From NCBI RefSeq assembly GCF_032594355.1, contig NZ_CP131061.1, positions 1,612,001-1,676,000 of the forward strand: a DNA stretch of 64,000 nt, given 5' to 3'. Positions 45,588 through 54,158 of this stretch are shown piece by piece. The stretch is from Methanolapillus ohkumae. Its GTDB lineage: Archaea; Halobacteriota; Methanosarcinia; Methanosarcinales; Methanosarcinaceae. The notes below the pieces were generated by a model that saw nothing but the letters and a program-made list of their open reading frames with translations, made no database searches and was not told the origin of the DNA. Numbering within the stretch: position 1 is the stretch's first letter; every line of letters begins with the position of its first letter. Made by a program: the position numbers and the translations under genes.

Positions 45588-45642
45588 AAATAACACCTCG
45601 ATTTGAAAAATTAAAATGGCAAGTATAACTTACCATTAAAAT

Positions 45643-46533
45643 TTAAGAGATATAGTAATCCAATTCGAAATAGGCACACACAGGAGGAGGGAACCAAATC
45701 CCATAGGCGTTTGAACATGTTGGCGTATAAACTGGCCACAAGTAAGTAGAACTAAAGACATCTACAAAAATATCAGAATATTCCACACTACCTGCAGAAG
45801 CCCCGCTCAACAGGTAAAGCTCCATACCAAGTCCTACCAAATCAAGTGGAACAAGCCCTGTTAACAAACCAATAATTCCTAATGCCAGTCCCGTGTAAGA
45901 GATCATTTCTTCTACGGTGACATCATTTACAATTAAATTTGAATTGGATGGTGGACAACTTGCAAAATCGTGTACCTGATTAATCCCCGTAATCATTTCT
46001 GAAGAGGATCCAATTGTATCAATTTGTTTTTTACAGGAAAATGTTTGGATCTCTACATCTGAAACCCCATTTTTAATATAAGTTTGTTCAACTCTATATT
46101 CAACCGACTTTTTATTTTCATCCGTCTTGTATATATGAGTATTGAAATATTGTGAATCAGACTTGGAAAATATCTCGAATGAATTATTCAATGTATTCTG
46201 AGAAACATAAATTTCAAGTTTTTGGGGACTGTTGTCGATGCTAAAAGTTAATGATCCCGCAAAAACTGTATATTGATTCTCTTTTAAAACATTTAATTTG
46301 CTCACATCGAGATTTGAAATCTGAATTCCTTCTGCTTTTAAGAGTAATGTAATAATGTTTTCAAGATCCTTCGTTTCATCTTCATTCAATGAAGACATTT
46401 GAGACAAATCATACGCAGGAATAGCATTATTAGAGAAGGGGCTTTCATCTTCTTTCGCCATGGCAACCGGAACAAAAATTGCACAAACCAGAACGAATGC
46501 CATAAGGCATGACATAAAACTTAGTTTTTTCAT
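45643..46533 (-). CDS. Exported protein, family D member 1
   Basis: Unrecognised exported protein of 296 residues. Signal peptide 1-26 (MKKLSFMSCLMAFVLVCAIF then VPVAMA). Residues 35-190 form a region shared with 47178 and 51366: SSLNEDETKDLENIITLLLK, QISNLDVSKLNVLKEN and then a beta-rich part. From about residue 205 a hydrophobic Gly/Leu segment (GLALGIIGLLTGLVPLDLVG) and an aromatic end (VCAYFELDYYIS) follow. The layout of leader, pro-like region and hydrophobic Gly-rich C-terminus resembles secreted archaeal bacteriocin precursors, but no such family is recognised. A membrane protein gene follows. Confidence 0.75.
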   Translation of the reverse strand: MKKLSFMSCLMAFVLVCAIFVPVAMAKEDESPFSNNAIPAYDLSQMSSLNEDETKDLENIITLLLKAEGIQISNLDVSKLNVLKENQYTVFAGSLTFSIDNSPQKLEIYVSQNTLNNSFEIFSKSDSQYFNTHIYKTDENKKSVEYRVEQTYIKNGVSDVEIQTFSCKKQIDTIGSSSEMITGINQVHDFASCPPSNSNLIVNDVTVEEMISYTGLALGIIGLLTGLVPLDLVGLGMELYLLSGASAGSVEYSDIFVDVFSSTYLWPVYTPTCSNAYGIWFPPPVCAYFELDYYIS

Positions 46534-46768
46534 AATTGTGGCCTTCTTTTTATTTTCACATATTTATTAACCTCTAATCTATTTTTGACAAGGATCAAGT
46601 TTCAAATAAGGATGTACAGAACTTGGCAAAAAATAGAACGTTATTGAGATATATATATAACTATATATTTTAATTAATATTTAATAAAAATAAAATATTT
46701 GATTGAATAAAGATTACAAGAATCTAGATTTAAACTTTTGAAATGAAAAAAGGAATAAACAAAGGGTC

Positions 46769-47116
46769 TTATCCCCATATTTTGAATTTTTTCCGATACC
46801 AACCTTCATACAAAACGAATCCGATAAAAGAAAGGAAGATCAAGAGAATTGTTGCCAGTTGAATTTTCGGATACCAATCAGCATCCATAAAATAAAACGC
46901 AAACAAGAACATGGATAATAAAATAAACAAGCATTTCCATAAAATAGAAATTTGCGGGACCACCAGAATGAAAGGGAGCACCGCCCAAGATATAACAAGC
47001 ATGTCAACGGAATTGCCGGCAATATCCATAACATAAGTATCATACAAATGAAGGAGCAAAAAAGCAATTCCAAAAAAACTTAAAACCATTATTCGTTCTT
47101 TTTTTTCGTGGTTCAT
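46769..47116 (-). CDS. Four-helix membrane protein, partner of 47178
   Basis: Unrecognised, about 115 residues, four helices. ATG 47116 has AGGTG upstream. Clear paralogue of 50650-51003: FAFYFMDADWYPKIQLATIL versus VFYFMGKNWYSDAQLVITIA, and FVLYEGWYRKKFK versus YVFYEGVHLKKFK. It follows the exported protein gene at 47178 by about 60 bases (pair 2). Confidence 0.75.
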   Translation of the reverse strand: MNHEKKERIMVLSFFGIAFLLLHLYDTYVMDIAGNSVDMLVISWAVLPFILVVPQISILWKCLFILLSMFLFAFYFMDADWYPKIQLATILLIFLSFIGFVLYEGWYRKKFKIWG

Positions 47117-47177
47117 AAAATTCACCTGAAATTAAAAATAAAAAAAATAATTGCCAAGAGGCAATTATTAATATATA

Positions 47178-48143
47178 TCAAACTGGAACATATTTATAAT
47201 AGTGTGTTATTTCCAAATATATTCCAGGTGTTACAAAACCAGTAGGCATTGATACTGACATCCCATAAACACCTGACCCAGGATGATACATAAACCATGA
47301 AACCATTCCATAAAGAGAGGTATAAATGTCGGAGGTGTTGACATCTGAAAAATTGTTGAAGAAAATATTAACTATTTCTAAAGCAAGACCAACTATTACT
47401 AAAGCTACCGCAGTGGTAAGACCGCCAGAAAAAACTCCTGATAAAATAGTAATAACTGATGCTGCAGATAACAAATTTGAAAGTTTGATATCCTTTTTTA
47501 ATAAAACACTAAAACGTGGAGGGTTGCTTGGTAAATTAAATTTTTTAAAAACATATTGAGTTGCATATAATAATTTGACATTATCTTCCTTATCTAAATT
47601 GACACTTTGCTTTAATGAATTCACATCTTTTTGCTGAGATATGTATTCATTTGATTTTTGAATAATACCATTTTCAATCAGAGTGGATTCTACGTTATAT
47701 GTAATCAAATCATCTGATTCAAAAATTTGACTAATCATCACATTTAAGTAATCATTTTTTGATTTTGATATTATTTGGAAAGATTGATTTTCGAAATCAA
47801 TATTTGTGTAAATATCATAGACTTTCACTTTTGAATCATTAATTTCGACGCAAGACATTATACCTGCCATAATAAAATTAGTTCCATCTTCTTGAATTTT
47901 TATATTGCTTAAATCAAAATTTGAAACTGAAATATTATCCATTTTTAAAAACATATAGACTAACTCTTCAACCTCAGCTAAATCTTCTTCATCCAAAGAA
48001 GACATTTTTGAGGTATCAACAACAGGCATTTTCATTTCAGCTAAAACTGCTTTTTCATTTTCTTTTGCCATAGTTACCGGAACAAAAAGTGCACAAAGAA
48101 GCACTAATGCCATCAGACATGACAATAAACTTATTTTTTTCAT
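47178..48143 (-). CDS. Exported protein, family D member 2
   Basis: Exported protein of 321 residues. Signal peptide MKKISLLSCLMALVLLCALF then VPVTMA is almost the same as in 45643. The shared region includes SSLDEEDLAEVEELVYMFLK and SVSNFDLSNIKIQEDG. A hydrophobic segment (LLSAASVITILSGVFSGGLT then TAVALVIVGLALEIV) starts near residue 225, followed by an aromatic end (IYLEITHYYKYVPV). GAGG lies before the ATG. No leader of the two-hairpin type is present; upstream is A/T-rich. Function unknown. Confidence 0.75.
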   Translation of the reverse strand: MKKISLLSCLMALVLLCALFVPVTMAKENEKAVLAEMKMPVVDTSKMSSLDEEDLAEVEELVYMFLKMDNISVSNFDLSNIKIQEDGTNFIMAGIMSCVEINDSKVKVYDIYTNIDFENQSFQIISKSKNDYLNVMISQIFESDDLITYNVESTLIENGIIQKSNEYISQQKDVNSLKQSVNLDKEDNVKLLYATQYVFKKFNLPSNPPRFSVLLKKDIKLSNLLSAASVITILSGVFSGGLTTAVALVIVGLALEIVNIFFNNFSDVNTSDIYTSLYGMVSWFMYHPGSGVYGMSVSMPTGFVTPGIYLEITHYYKYVPV

Positions 48144-48549
48144 ATGAATATTCCTCTTTTTATGTTATGCAAATAATTTATCAAAAATTCCGGAAAAATT
48201 TGACATATCCATATAAATTTTTAACATATATATATATATTATTGGGTGTAAAATAAGCGAAATCAAGCAATAGTTAAACATCCATAAAATTTAATTTATT
48301 CAAAAAATAATAAATTCATCAAAAAAATTCGGAGAAAATATTAAATATGTATAGATAAAACAATATTTTTTAAAGAAAGATATTTTAAAAAAATGTGTTT
48401 TGCAGTTAACAAAAAAAAATTATTAAATTTGAATTTACTAAAAAAAATACAATGGTTTTGCCAAACATAATTTGGATAAAATAAAAATTGTTTTTATTGA
48501 GAAAAAGAAAAAGAGGTCAAAGCTCCTTTTCACTTTCATAATTCATTTT
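48144..48549. other. 406-bp AT-rich gap
   Basis: No gene and no clear repeat. TATATATATATTATTGG near 48227 may be the TATA box of the gene at 48143. AAAAAAATGTGTTTTGCAGT near 48390 resembles the flank of GC-rich elements 6 and 7 (AAAAAAATGTGTTGC) but the GC core is missing, possibly a decayed copy. Confidence 0.4.
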
Positions 48550-48891
48550 TTAATAGAAAGAACCGGATTTGAATCCAAAAATAATACAACCCGCCGCCCC
48601 GGCCAAATAAATTCCAAGAAGCGGATAATGAAGGAAATCCGGTAAGAACGGATCTAAAAGCAATACGCAAAAGGCATAAGCACCCACGCTGAAAATAAAC
48701 ATTTTCCATGAGTCGGACATGGAATTTTTAGAGAGAATAGATTCACGAATGAATGCCGGCCACAGCGCATAAAATATACTGTATGATGGGAAGGATATGT
48801 AATCCGTGTAAAGGTCCAAACAGACCAAATAGGCCAGGCTGATGAAAGTAAAAACAAGATAAAACAAATTTGCAAACATTTTTTGGTTCAT
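48550..48891 (-). CDS. Four-helix membrane protein
   Basis: Unrecognised 113-residue protein with four hydrophobic segments (about 6-25, 35-50, 63-80, 88-107). AGGAG lies 14 bases before the ATG, somewhat far. It follows the membrane protein at 48909 by 17 bases, so the two are co-transcribed behind the exported protein at 49494. Confidence 0.65.
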   Translation of the reverse strand: MNQKMFANLFYLVFTFISLAYLVCLDLYTDYISFPSYSIFYALWPAFIRESILSKNSMSDSWKMFIFSVGAYAFCVLLLDPFLPDFLHYPLLGIYLAGAAGCIIFGFKSGSFY

Positions 48892-48908
48892 GATTTTGAT
48901 TTCTCCTG

Positions 48909-49481
48909 TTATTCTCTTTTTTCAAATCTTTCCTGTTTTTCCTGTTTTTCCTGATAATATGCAAACGCGATTAAGAATAAAATAACAAGCCCCGTATAAA
49001 CCGCGACCAGATAAAAACTCCAATCTTGCCCGAAAAAATAAAGGATATAAAATCCAGCCGCTGAAATTGTAAACCCGAAATACCACGCAGGAGATAATTT
49101 GAAACCGGACCCTAACCAGAAGAGAACCGGAACAAAAAATATAACGATTGTGTCATAAGGCAGCGGATGATTCAACAGATTTGTTGAGAGCGAGGGAAAT
49201 AGAAAACCAAGAATAACAAAAAAGGAAGGAAAAAGGACGGATTTTTTAAAATTCAAAGAAAATTCCAACGAAATTTGTAAATAAAAAACCAAGAAGGTTA
49301 AAACAAACGCAACGATGAAACCGAGAACAACACAAATAAATCCGGATGGCGGAGGTTGTTCATAATTTAATGAAAAGGAGATTTCTGAAGCAAAATATCC
49401 CAACAAAATTAAAATAGTCGGGAGAAAAAATCTTAATTTTTGATAGATTGTATTTTGATTCATGTTTTGATTCACCGTCAT
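48909..49481 (-). CDS. Six-helix membrane protein
   Basis: Unrecognised 190-residue polytopic protein, about six helices, with a C-terminal charged tail (YYQEKQEKQERFEKRE) that comes from a short DNA repeat. It begins 12 bases after the stop of the exported protein gene at 49494 and is followed by another membrane protein at 48550, so a three-gene unit is likely. Confidence 0.65.
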   Translation of the reverse strand: MTVNQNMNQNTIYQKLRFFLPTILILLGYFASEISFSLNYEQPPPSGFICVVLGFIVAFVLTFLVFYLQISLEFSLNFKKSVLFPSFFVILGFLFPSLSTNLLNHPLPYDTIVIFFVPVLFWLGSGFKLSPAWYFGFTISAAGFYILYFFGQDWSFYLVAVYTGLVILFLIAFAYYQEKQEKQERFEKRE

Positions 49482-49493
49482 TCTCCAAAAAGT

Positions 49494-50348
49494 TTACCGC
49501 AATTCTCGGACGAAAACGGATTCTCCGACATGATTTGTATACTTTCCTTCGCCGTCGGCATTAAATTTGGCGTACGGATACACTAAAACGTAATGATTCG
49601 GACCCAAATCCGGAGCAAGCCAAGAGTCTTCTTCCACATAAATCAAATACTTCTGCCCGACCACATAATCTCCCGGACCGCCGTTTTCCGCGCTCCACCA
49701 TGTAAAATCCCCGACCGTCCCGCCGGAAGAACGCAAAAGAATGTATTTGGAATCTTTGAAACCTTTGGAATCTTTGGAATCCAACTTTCCTTTGTGAATT
49801 TTATTTACTTCAAGGACAGTATCCCAGTAAATAAACTCCCCGGGTCCGGTTATCGTTGAAAAATCAACAATCTCATCCCCGTTTTCATCCGTGTATTTTG
49901 AAATAGAAATACCTTTGGGCAGCGTGTTGTCCGGCGTGCTCCACCGGGCCGGCATTTTTTCCATGACCGTCACTTCCGCGACAATTTCTGCTTCGGTTTT
50001 CATCATGTCCGTTGACATATAAATCAGAGAAAACATCGGCCCGATCACCGGCACTTCCGGCAAACCCATTTGGGTCGCGATGTCGGAGCCGGAATCAGCC
50101 GCATCGTTGGGATAAAATGACAAATACTTGTCCAGATGGGAAACATAAGGAGTGTTTGGGTCCGTTTCTGAAAAAAGGTCGCGGGCCGGGTCAAAGGAAG
50201 AAACTTGCGCATCCTCTCTGAGGTCCAAGCCCGAATCGGGGTCTGAAAAAGAAACATATTCGGTATATCCGAGATATCCGATTCCGACGATGACAAAGAA
50301 AAAAATCGCAATAAAAATGGAATAATGAATGAGTTGCCGGTTGTCCAC
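49494..50348 (-). CDS. Membrane-anchored exported protein with beta domain
   Basis: Unrecognised. I start at GTG 50348, which has AAAGGTG nine bases upstream and gives VDNRQLIHYSIFIAIFFFVI, a single N-terminal anchor helix; the frame is open to 50486 but there codes only a QNSK-type repeat. The outer part (about 120-284) contains AEIVAEVTVMEKMPARWSTP, LEVNKIHKGK and LLRSSGGTVGDF, which resemble the C-terminal domain of the metalloprotease at 5752 (VRGKVINVLPAYWNT, NEIYKGK, IFRQIGGAVDN). A surface location is likely. Confidence 0.65.
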   Translation of the reverse strand: MDNRQLIHYSIFIAIFFFVIVGIGYLGYTEYVSFSDPDSGLDLREDAQVSSFDPARDLFSETDPNTPYVSHLDKYLSFYPNDAADSGSDIATQMGLPEVPVIGPMFSLIYMSTDMMKTEAEIVAEVTVMEKMPARWSTPDNTLPKGISISKYTDENGDEIVDFSTITGPGEFIYWDTVLEVNKIHKGKLDSKDSKGFKDSKYILLRSSGGTVGDFTWWSAENGGPGDYVVGQKYLIYVEEDSWLAPDLGPNHYVLVYPYAKFNADGEGKYTNHVGESVFVRELR

Positions 50349-50649
50349 AATATCACACACCTTTGCCGCGGTTTTAAATTTTGATGAAATTTCGACGATT
50401 CCTGAGCATTGTTGTTTTGGTAGTTTTTTGAGTTTTGAGTTTTGAGTTTTTGAGTTTTTTAAATCGGTCTGTTTTTGAAAAAACAACCTGTAATATTTTA
50501 TCAGACTTGATCCCTATAAATAATAATTCTTTTATTATTAATTTTAAATTATAAATTTTTAAATATGAAATTTTTATTTTGACAAAAATGAAATGAAAAA
50601 GAAAGAAAAACAAAATAAAAATGAAATAAATGAACAAAGAATTGAAAAA

Positions 50650-51003
50650 TTAGGACTCAAAGTCCTTAAATTTTTTGAGATGGACGCCTTCATAAAAAAC
50701 ATAAATCAAAAAAATGATTGAGCCGGCAATTGTTATTACAAGCTGGGCATCCGAATACCAATTTTTTCCCATAAAATAAAAAACATAAAGAACAATGGAG
50801 AAAAAAATAGTTCCGATTTTCCACCCGATGTGAATGTTATTCAAAGGAAGCGTACCAGCCAAAAGAATTGGGACAAGAAGAAAAATAGAAAAACTGCTAC
50901 GCATAGGATCATCCAAATAATAGGAATAATATCCGAAAATAAGAAGACCGATGATTAAAAAAAATGTGTAAACCGCAAGATATTCTTTTCTTTTTGCATT
51001 CAT
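50650..51003 (-). CDS. Four-helix membrane protein, partner of 51366
   Basis: Unrecognised, about 117 residues and four helices; paralogue of 46769-47116 (YFM-x2-xWY, YEG-x4-KKFK). ATG 51003 chosen over an upstream start three codons earlier; both have weak ribosome sites. It lies about 360 bases after the exported protein gene at 51366, separated by a tandem repeat, and makes up pair 3. Confidence 0.7.
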   Translation of the reverse strand: MNAKRKEYLAVYTFFLIIGLLIFGYYSYYLDDPMRSSFSIFLLVPILLAGTLPLNNIHIGWKIGTIFFSIVLYVFYFMGKNWYSDAQLVITIAGSIIFLIYVFYEGVHLKKFKDFES

Positions 51004-51012
51004 AAAAATCAC

Positions 51013-51365
51013 TTTTTCTGAAATATTTTATAGGTTTTATAGGATATATACTTGTAAATTTTTAACTGTTTTTCTATTTTTCTTTTAATTTTTCATTTTG
51101 TTTCATTTGTTCCATTTTGTTTCATTTGTTCCATTTTGTTTCATTTTGTTTCATTTTGGTTTCATTTGTTCCATTTTGTTTCATTTGTTCCATTTATATT
51201 TTTGTGATGTAAAAGAAAATCTAACAAAATCAATGGTGTTGGACGCAAATGTAAAAAATGATAACATATTTCAAAGATTTTTCTGAAAAATATGTTAACA
51301 TTTTCATTATTTAATGGCTACAATTCTTTGATTATTTTGTTTGATTGTTTGTTTTTGTTATTTTA
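51013..51365. other. 353-bp gap containing an 18-bp repeat
   Basis: Contains the TTTCATTTGTTCCATTTTG repeat (51088-51200) and AT-rich sequence. No gene is seen; the short frame at 51098-51286 follows the repeat. Confidence 0.6.
51088..51200. repeat. 18-bp tandem repeat (CATTTTGTTTCATTTGTT)
   Basis: About six units of CATTTTGTTTCATTTGTTC with partial units, between exported gene 51366 and its membrane partner. Confidence 0.8.
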
Positions 51366-52241
51366 TTACTTGTAGTAGTAGTCAATTTCTCCGTAAAGCG
51401 GAACAGTCGGGTGTGCAAATCCCCAAGCCGGTGACGAGTTGTAACCGATGCGCGGGTAAATCGTAAAGAAGAAATCAATGTAGACATCGCGGGTTGAAAC
51501 CCCAACTAAGCGATACATGAATTCATCAAACAATAATTCAGCGATCCAAAGAACAACTGTTGCGGTAATTCCCGTTGCGGTTCCGCCGGTTGCTGCTGCA
51601 GATGCTGCAACGCTGACAGCCAATGATGTTCCGGCCAAGAGATAGTAGAGGGATGCATCATTGTAAATTTTAATAGACCCGGAAGGGGCTTTAGTTGGCA
51701 AATCATATTTTGTCGCTTTTGCTCCAAAAGCCGGTGACGAAGATGTTATTTTCGGCTGCGAAAATGTTTCAACATTTTTTTGTGTTTGCCCGTTTTTGGT
51801 AATGATTTCCTCCATTTTGTATTCAACCGACGTCAAAGATTCCGAAGTCATGAAAAGATTCATTTCATACGTTTCGTCAGCGGATGTTGAAATAACCGTT
51901 GCGGATTTGTCGGTCCGGCTGAAATGCGAAGAAATTTCACGTTCGTTGGAACTGGATTTTAAACTTTGACCCGAAACATCATAAGTGATTTTGCCGGTTA
52001 AAATGAAATCCGTTTCATTTTCCATAATTCGGATTTGACTCAAATCAAGATTTTCAATTTGAATGCCTTGCAATTCAAGCATAGAATATGTCATTTTTTC
52101 GATTTCTTTTCGGTCGGTAGAATTTAAACCAAACGACACAGAACCCGCTTTTTCATTTGCTTGTGCCATTGCCATGGGTGACAAAAGTGCACAAAGAAAT
52201 ACCATGACCATCAAAGCCGATACTAAATTTAATTTATTCAT
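51366..52241 (-). CDS. Exported protein, family D member 3
   Basis: Exported protein of 291 residues. Signal peptide 1-26 (MNKLNLVSALMVMVFLCALL then SPMAMA). Shared region: LNSTDRKEIEKMTYSMLELQ and QIENLDLSQIRIMENETDFI. From about residue 200 an Ala/Gly/Thr-rich hydrophobic segment (LLAGTSLAVSVAASAAATGG) follows, then an aromatic end (YGEIDYYYK). It is somewhat richer in GC than its two relatives. GAGG lies before the ATG; a TATA box lies near 52364. Function unknown. Confidence 0.75.
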   Translation of the reverse strand: MNKLNLVSALMVMVFLCALLSPMAMAQANEKAGSVSFGLNSTDRKEIEKMTYSMLELQGIQIENLDLSQIRIMENETDFILTGKITYDVSGQSLKSSSNEREISSHFSRTDKSATVISTSADETYEMNLFMTSESLTSVEYKMEEIITKNGQTQKNVETFSQPKITSSSPAFGAKATKYDLPTKAPSGSIKIYNDASLYYLLAGTSLAVSVAASAAATGGTATGITATVVLWIAELLFDEFMYRLVGVSTRDVYIDFFFTIYPRIGYNSSPAWGFAHPTVPLYGEIDYYYK

Positions 52242-52363
52242 GTTGGACCTCTTTTGATTTTTTTAATTTTTTAATTTTTAAGTTTCTACGTACTTTATTT
52301 CACAAAAATTTTGCAAGAAATTTTTTCCGGAAAAACACTTGACAAAAACCAAAAGGAGGCAAA

Positions 52364-52376
52364 CTTTTATAAATAC
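52364..52376 (-). promoter_or_regulatory. TATA box of family D member 3
   Basis: Minus strand AGTATTTATAAAAGTTT, about 125-135 bases before the ATG at 52241. Confidence 0.5.
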
Positions 52377-52630
52377 TTTTAATTTTACAAAATCAAAAGA
52401 CTTATTACCATGTTTTTAAAAATAAGTCTGTTGATTGCGAATTATGTCTAAAATTGATTTCGTCCAAAAAAATGAAAAATTATTTTTCAATTCATTTTGT
52501 ATACAATTGTTAAACAATATTAAAAATGAATGATGATTCTTAAATCTTTTGTTCCTGTTAAAAAGTTGAAAGCATGCCCAAAAAAATAAAAAGGGAGAAA
52601 AACCACCGGTTTAATCCGTTTTGAAAAAAA

Positions 52631-52663
52631 TGTGTTGCCGTAACGCGTGCGAGTGCCGCTGCA
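52631..52663 (-). repeat. GC-rich 3' element, copy 6
   Basis: Plus strand reads TGTGTTGCCGTAACGCGTGC then GAGTGCCGCTGCA. In sense orientation it lies about 65 bases after the stop at 52727. It shares the left flank AAAAAAATGTGTTGC with copy 7. Confidence 0.65.
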
Positions 52664-52726
52664 ATAAAAAAAAAGAAAAGAAAAGAAAAGAAAAGAAGAG
52701 TGAAAGACGGAAGATGGATTTGTTTT

Positions 52727-53323
52727 TTAAAACAGATCTTCCACCTTTAATTCATAAAGCGCAACGCCTTCCTTGGTCGGCGGCGCCAGCCACTCAATCA
52801 CTTTGGCAAGACGAGCCGGCGAATCCGCTTGAATTTCAAGCTCAACCGAGCCAAGCGGTTCGGCATCCGCCGGAAAATTCAACCGCTTCACATAAGCCAC
52901 CTGTTTGTTCAAAAAAATCACCGTTTTGGAAATTTCATCGCCGGAATCCGACTCCTCCAAAATTCCATGCTCCAATTCCGACCGCATCGTATCAATAATT
53001 TCTTCTCGCCGGACCAAATAATGAATTCCAAAAAGTAAATCAAGACCTCCAAAAAGACTGAGCTTTTGAACCAGAATCCCATCCGCCGTTGCCGGCGTAC
53101 AAACGATCGTATTTTCCAAAACCGGAACTTCTGTTTTCGGGCGGCCGTAATTGACCAGATTTAAAATGGAACGCATGACTTTTTCCGGGTTTTCCGTCGG
53201 GAAAACAAATGCGGAAAAAGAAATATCGAATGGAGAATTTTGTGATGAACGAGAAGATAATTGAGAAGATAACTGAGAAGACAACTGACTCACTCCCTTT
53301 TTACAAATTTTTCCGGCCTTCAT
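52727..53323 (-). CDS. RNA-binding protein, COG1325-like
   Basis: Resembles the archaeal COG1325 family of predicted RNA-binding proteins (once proposed as exosome-linked). The conserved part begins near residue 32 (FDISFSAFVFPTENPEKVMR) and contains GGLDLLFGIHYLVRREEIID and SVELEIQADSPARLAKVIEW. The first 30 residues are a Ser/Gln repeat (QLSSQLSSQLSS). The true start is uncertain: ATG 53323 overlaps the upstream gene by 23 bases, while GTG 53293 or TTG 53284 follow a GGGAG site. Its coupling to the kinase gene 53301 is typical of this family in archaea. Confidence 0.7.
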   Translation of the reverse strand: MKAGKICKKGVSQLSSQLSSQLSSRSSQNSPFDISFSAFVFPTENPEKVMRSILNLVNYGRPKTEVPVLENTIVCTPATADGILVQKLSLFGGLDLLFGIHYLVRREEIIDTMRSELEHGILEESDSGDEISKTVIFLNKQVAYVKRLNFPADAEPLGSVELEIQADSPARLAKVIEWLAPPTKEGVALYELKVEDLF

Positions 53324-53876
53324 CCATCATTTCTTCGAAAAGCTTTCGGATTTTTTCTCGGTATTCGGAAAGAGAAGACTTATTTTCAATCACGCGGTCG
53401 GACGCCAAAATCGCGTCACCCATACCCCACCCGATTTCACGGTCATCACGCTCTTTAAGCTTTTCAATGGAATCCATATCATCTTCACGTTTTCGAATCA
53501 CAATCCGCTCAAACCGCTCTTCCACAGGAGAATCAATCGCAATGGACACCAGCATAAAACCAGCGCCTAAATGTTCTTTGAAATAATCCACTTCCGCGAT
53601 TCCGCGCACCCCATCAATCACCAAAACATTAGAACCGCTCACATTCATTTTTTCCTGAATCATAACCATGCAGCGTTTCGCAATAGCATCCATGCCTTCC
53701 GTTTTTCGAAGTTCCGTCGCGATTTTTCCGCCGTCGGCCGGATCAGCCCCGCGCAATTCCACTTCCCGGCGAATGACATCACCCATGGTCACGACCGGAA
53801 TTCCCATTTCCCTCGCGACGTTGGACGCTTCTGATTTTCCTGATGCCGGCATGCCGACAAATGCAATAATTTTCAA
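53301..53876 (-). CDS. P-loop nucleotide kinase-like protein (UPF0200)
   Basis: P-loop NTPase of the UPF0200 family, related to adenylate and dephospho-CoA kinases. Walker A FVGMPASGKSEASNVA (residues 6-21), then MGDVIRREVELRG, DGVRGIAEVDYF (Walker B region) and the lid-like RIVIRKREDDMDSIEKLKER. 191 residues, full length. Substrate not established; some databases call it dephospho-CoA kinase, but archaea have another enzyme for that step, so I leave it open. It overlaps the COG1325-like gene downstream. Confidence 0.82.
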   Translation of the reverse strand: MKIIAFVGMPASGKSEASNVAREMGIPVVTMGDVIRREVELRGADPADGGKIATELRKTEGMDAIAKRCMVMIQEKMNVSGSNVLVIDGVRGIAEVDYFKEHLGAGFMLVSIAIDSPVEERFERIVIRKREDDMDSIEKLKERDDREIGWGMGDAILASDRVIENKSSLSEYREKIRKLFEEMMDEGRKNL

Positions 53877-54158
53877 AAAAGATCCCTCAAAAAGATAAAT
53901 GGAGTTTTAATCCGAAACCCTCGGATTTATTTCACAAAGTAAATTGTGGATTACTTGTGGATTAAATCTTTTCATCCATTTTAAACCTATTCATTCCTTT
54001 TTCCCGTATTTAAAAAACCGCCGAGTTGCATTCCGGACAGAAAATAAAAAATATGGAAATGAAAACGGAGAAAAAAACAAAAAATAAAAAAAATGAAAAA
54101 ACAAAAAATGAAAAGCGAAAAATGAAAAGCGAAAAATGAAAAACGAAATATCAGAAAA

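Larger units (their letters stand above)
52242..52726. other. 485-bp gap with promoter and GC-rich element
   Basis: Contains the TATA box of the gene at 52241, AT-rich sequence, GC-rich element copy 6 at 52631-52663 and an AAAAGAAAAG tract. No gene is seen. Confidence 0.55.

Noticed and set aside
52621..52998. Plus-strand frame at 52.6-53.0 kb
   Set aside because: It is antisense to the COG1325-like gene and starts in the GC-rich element.
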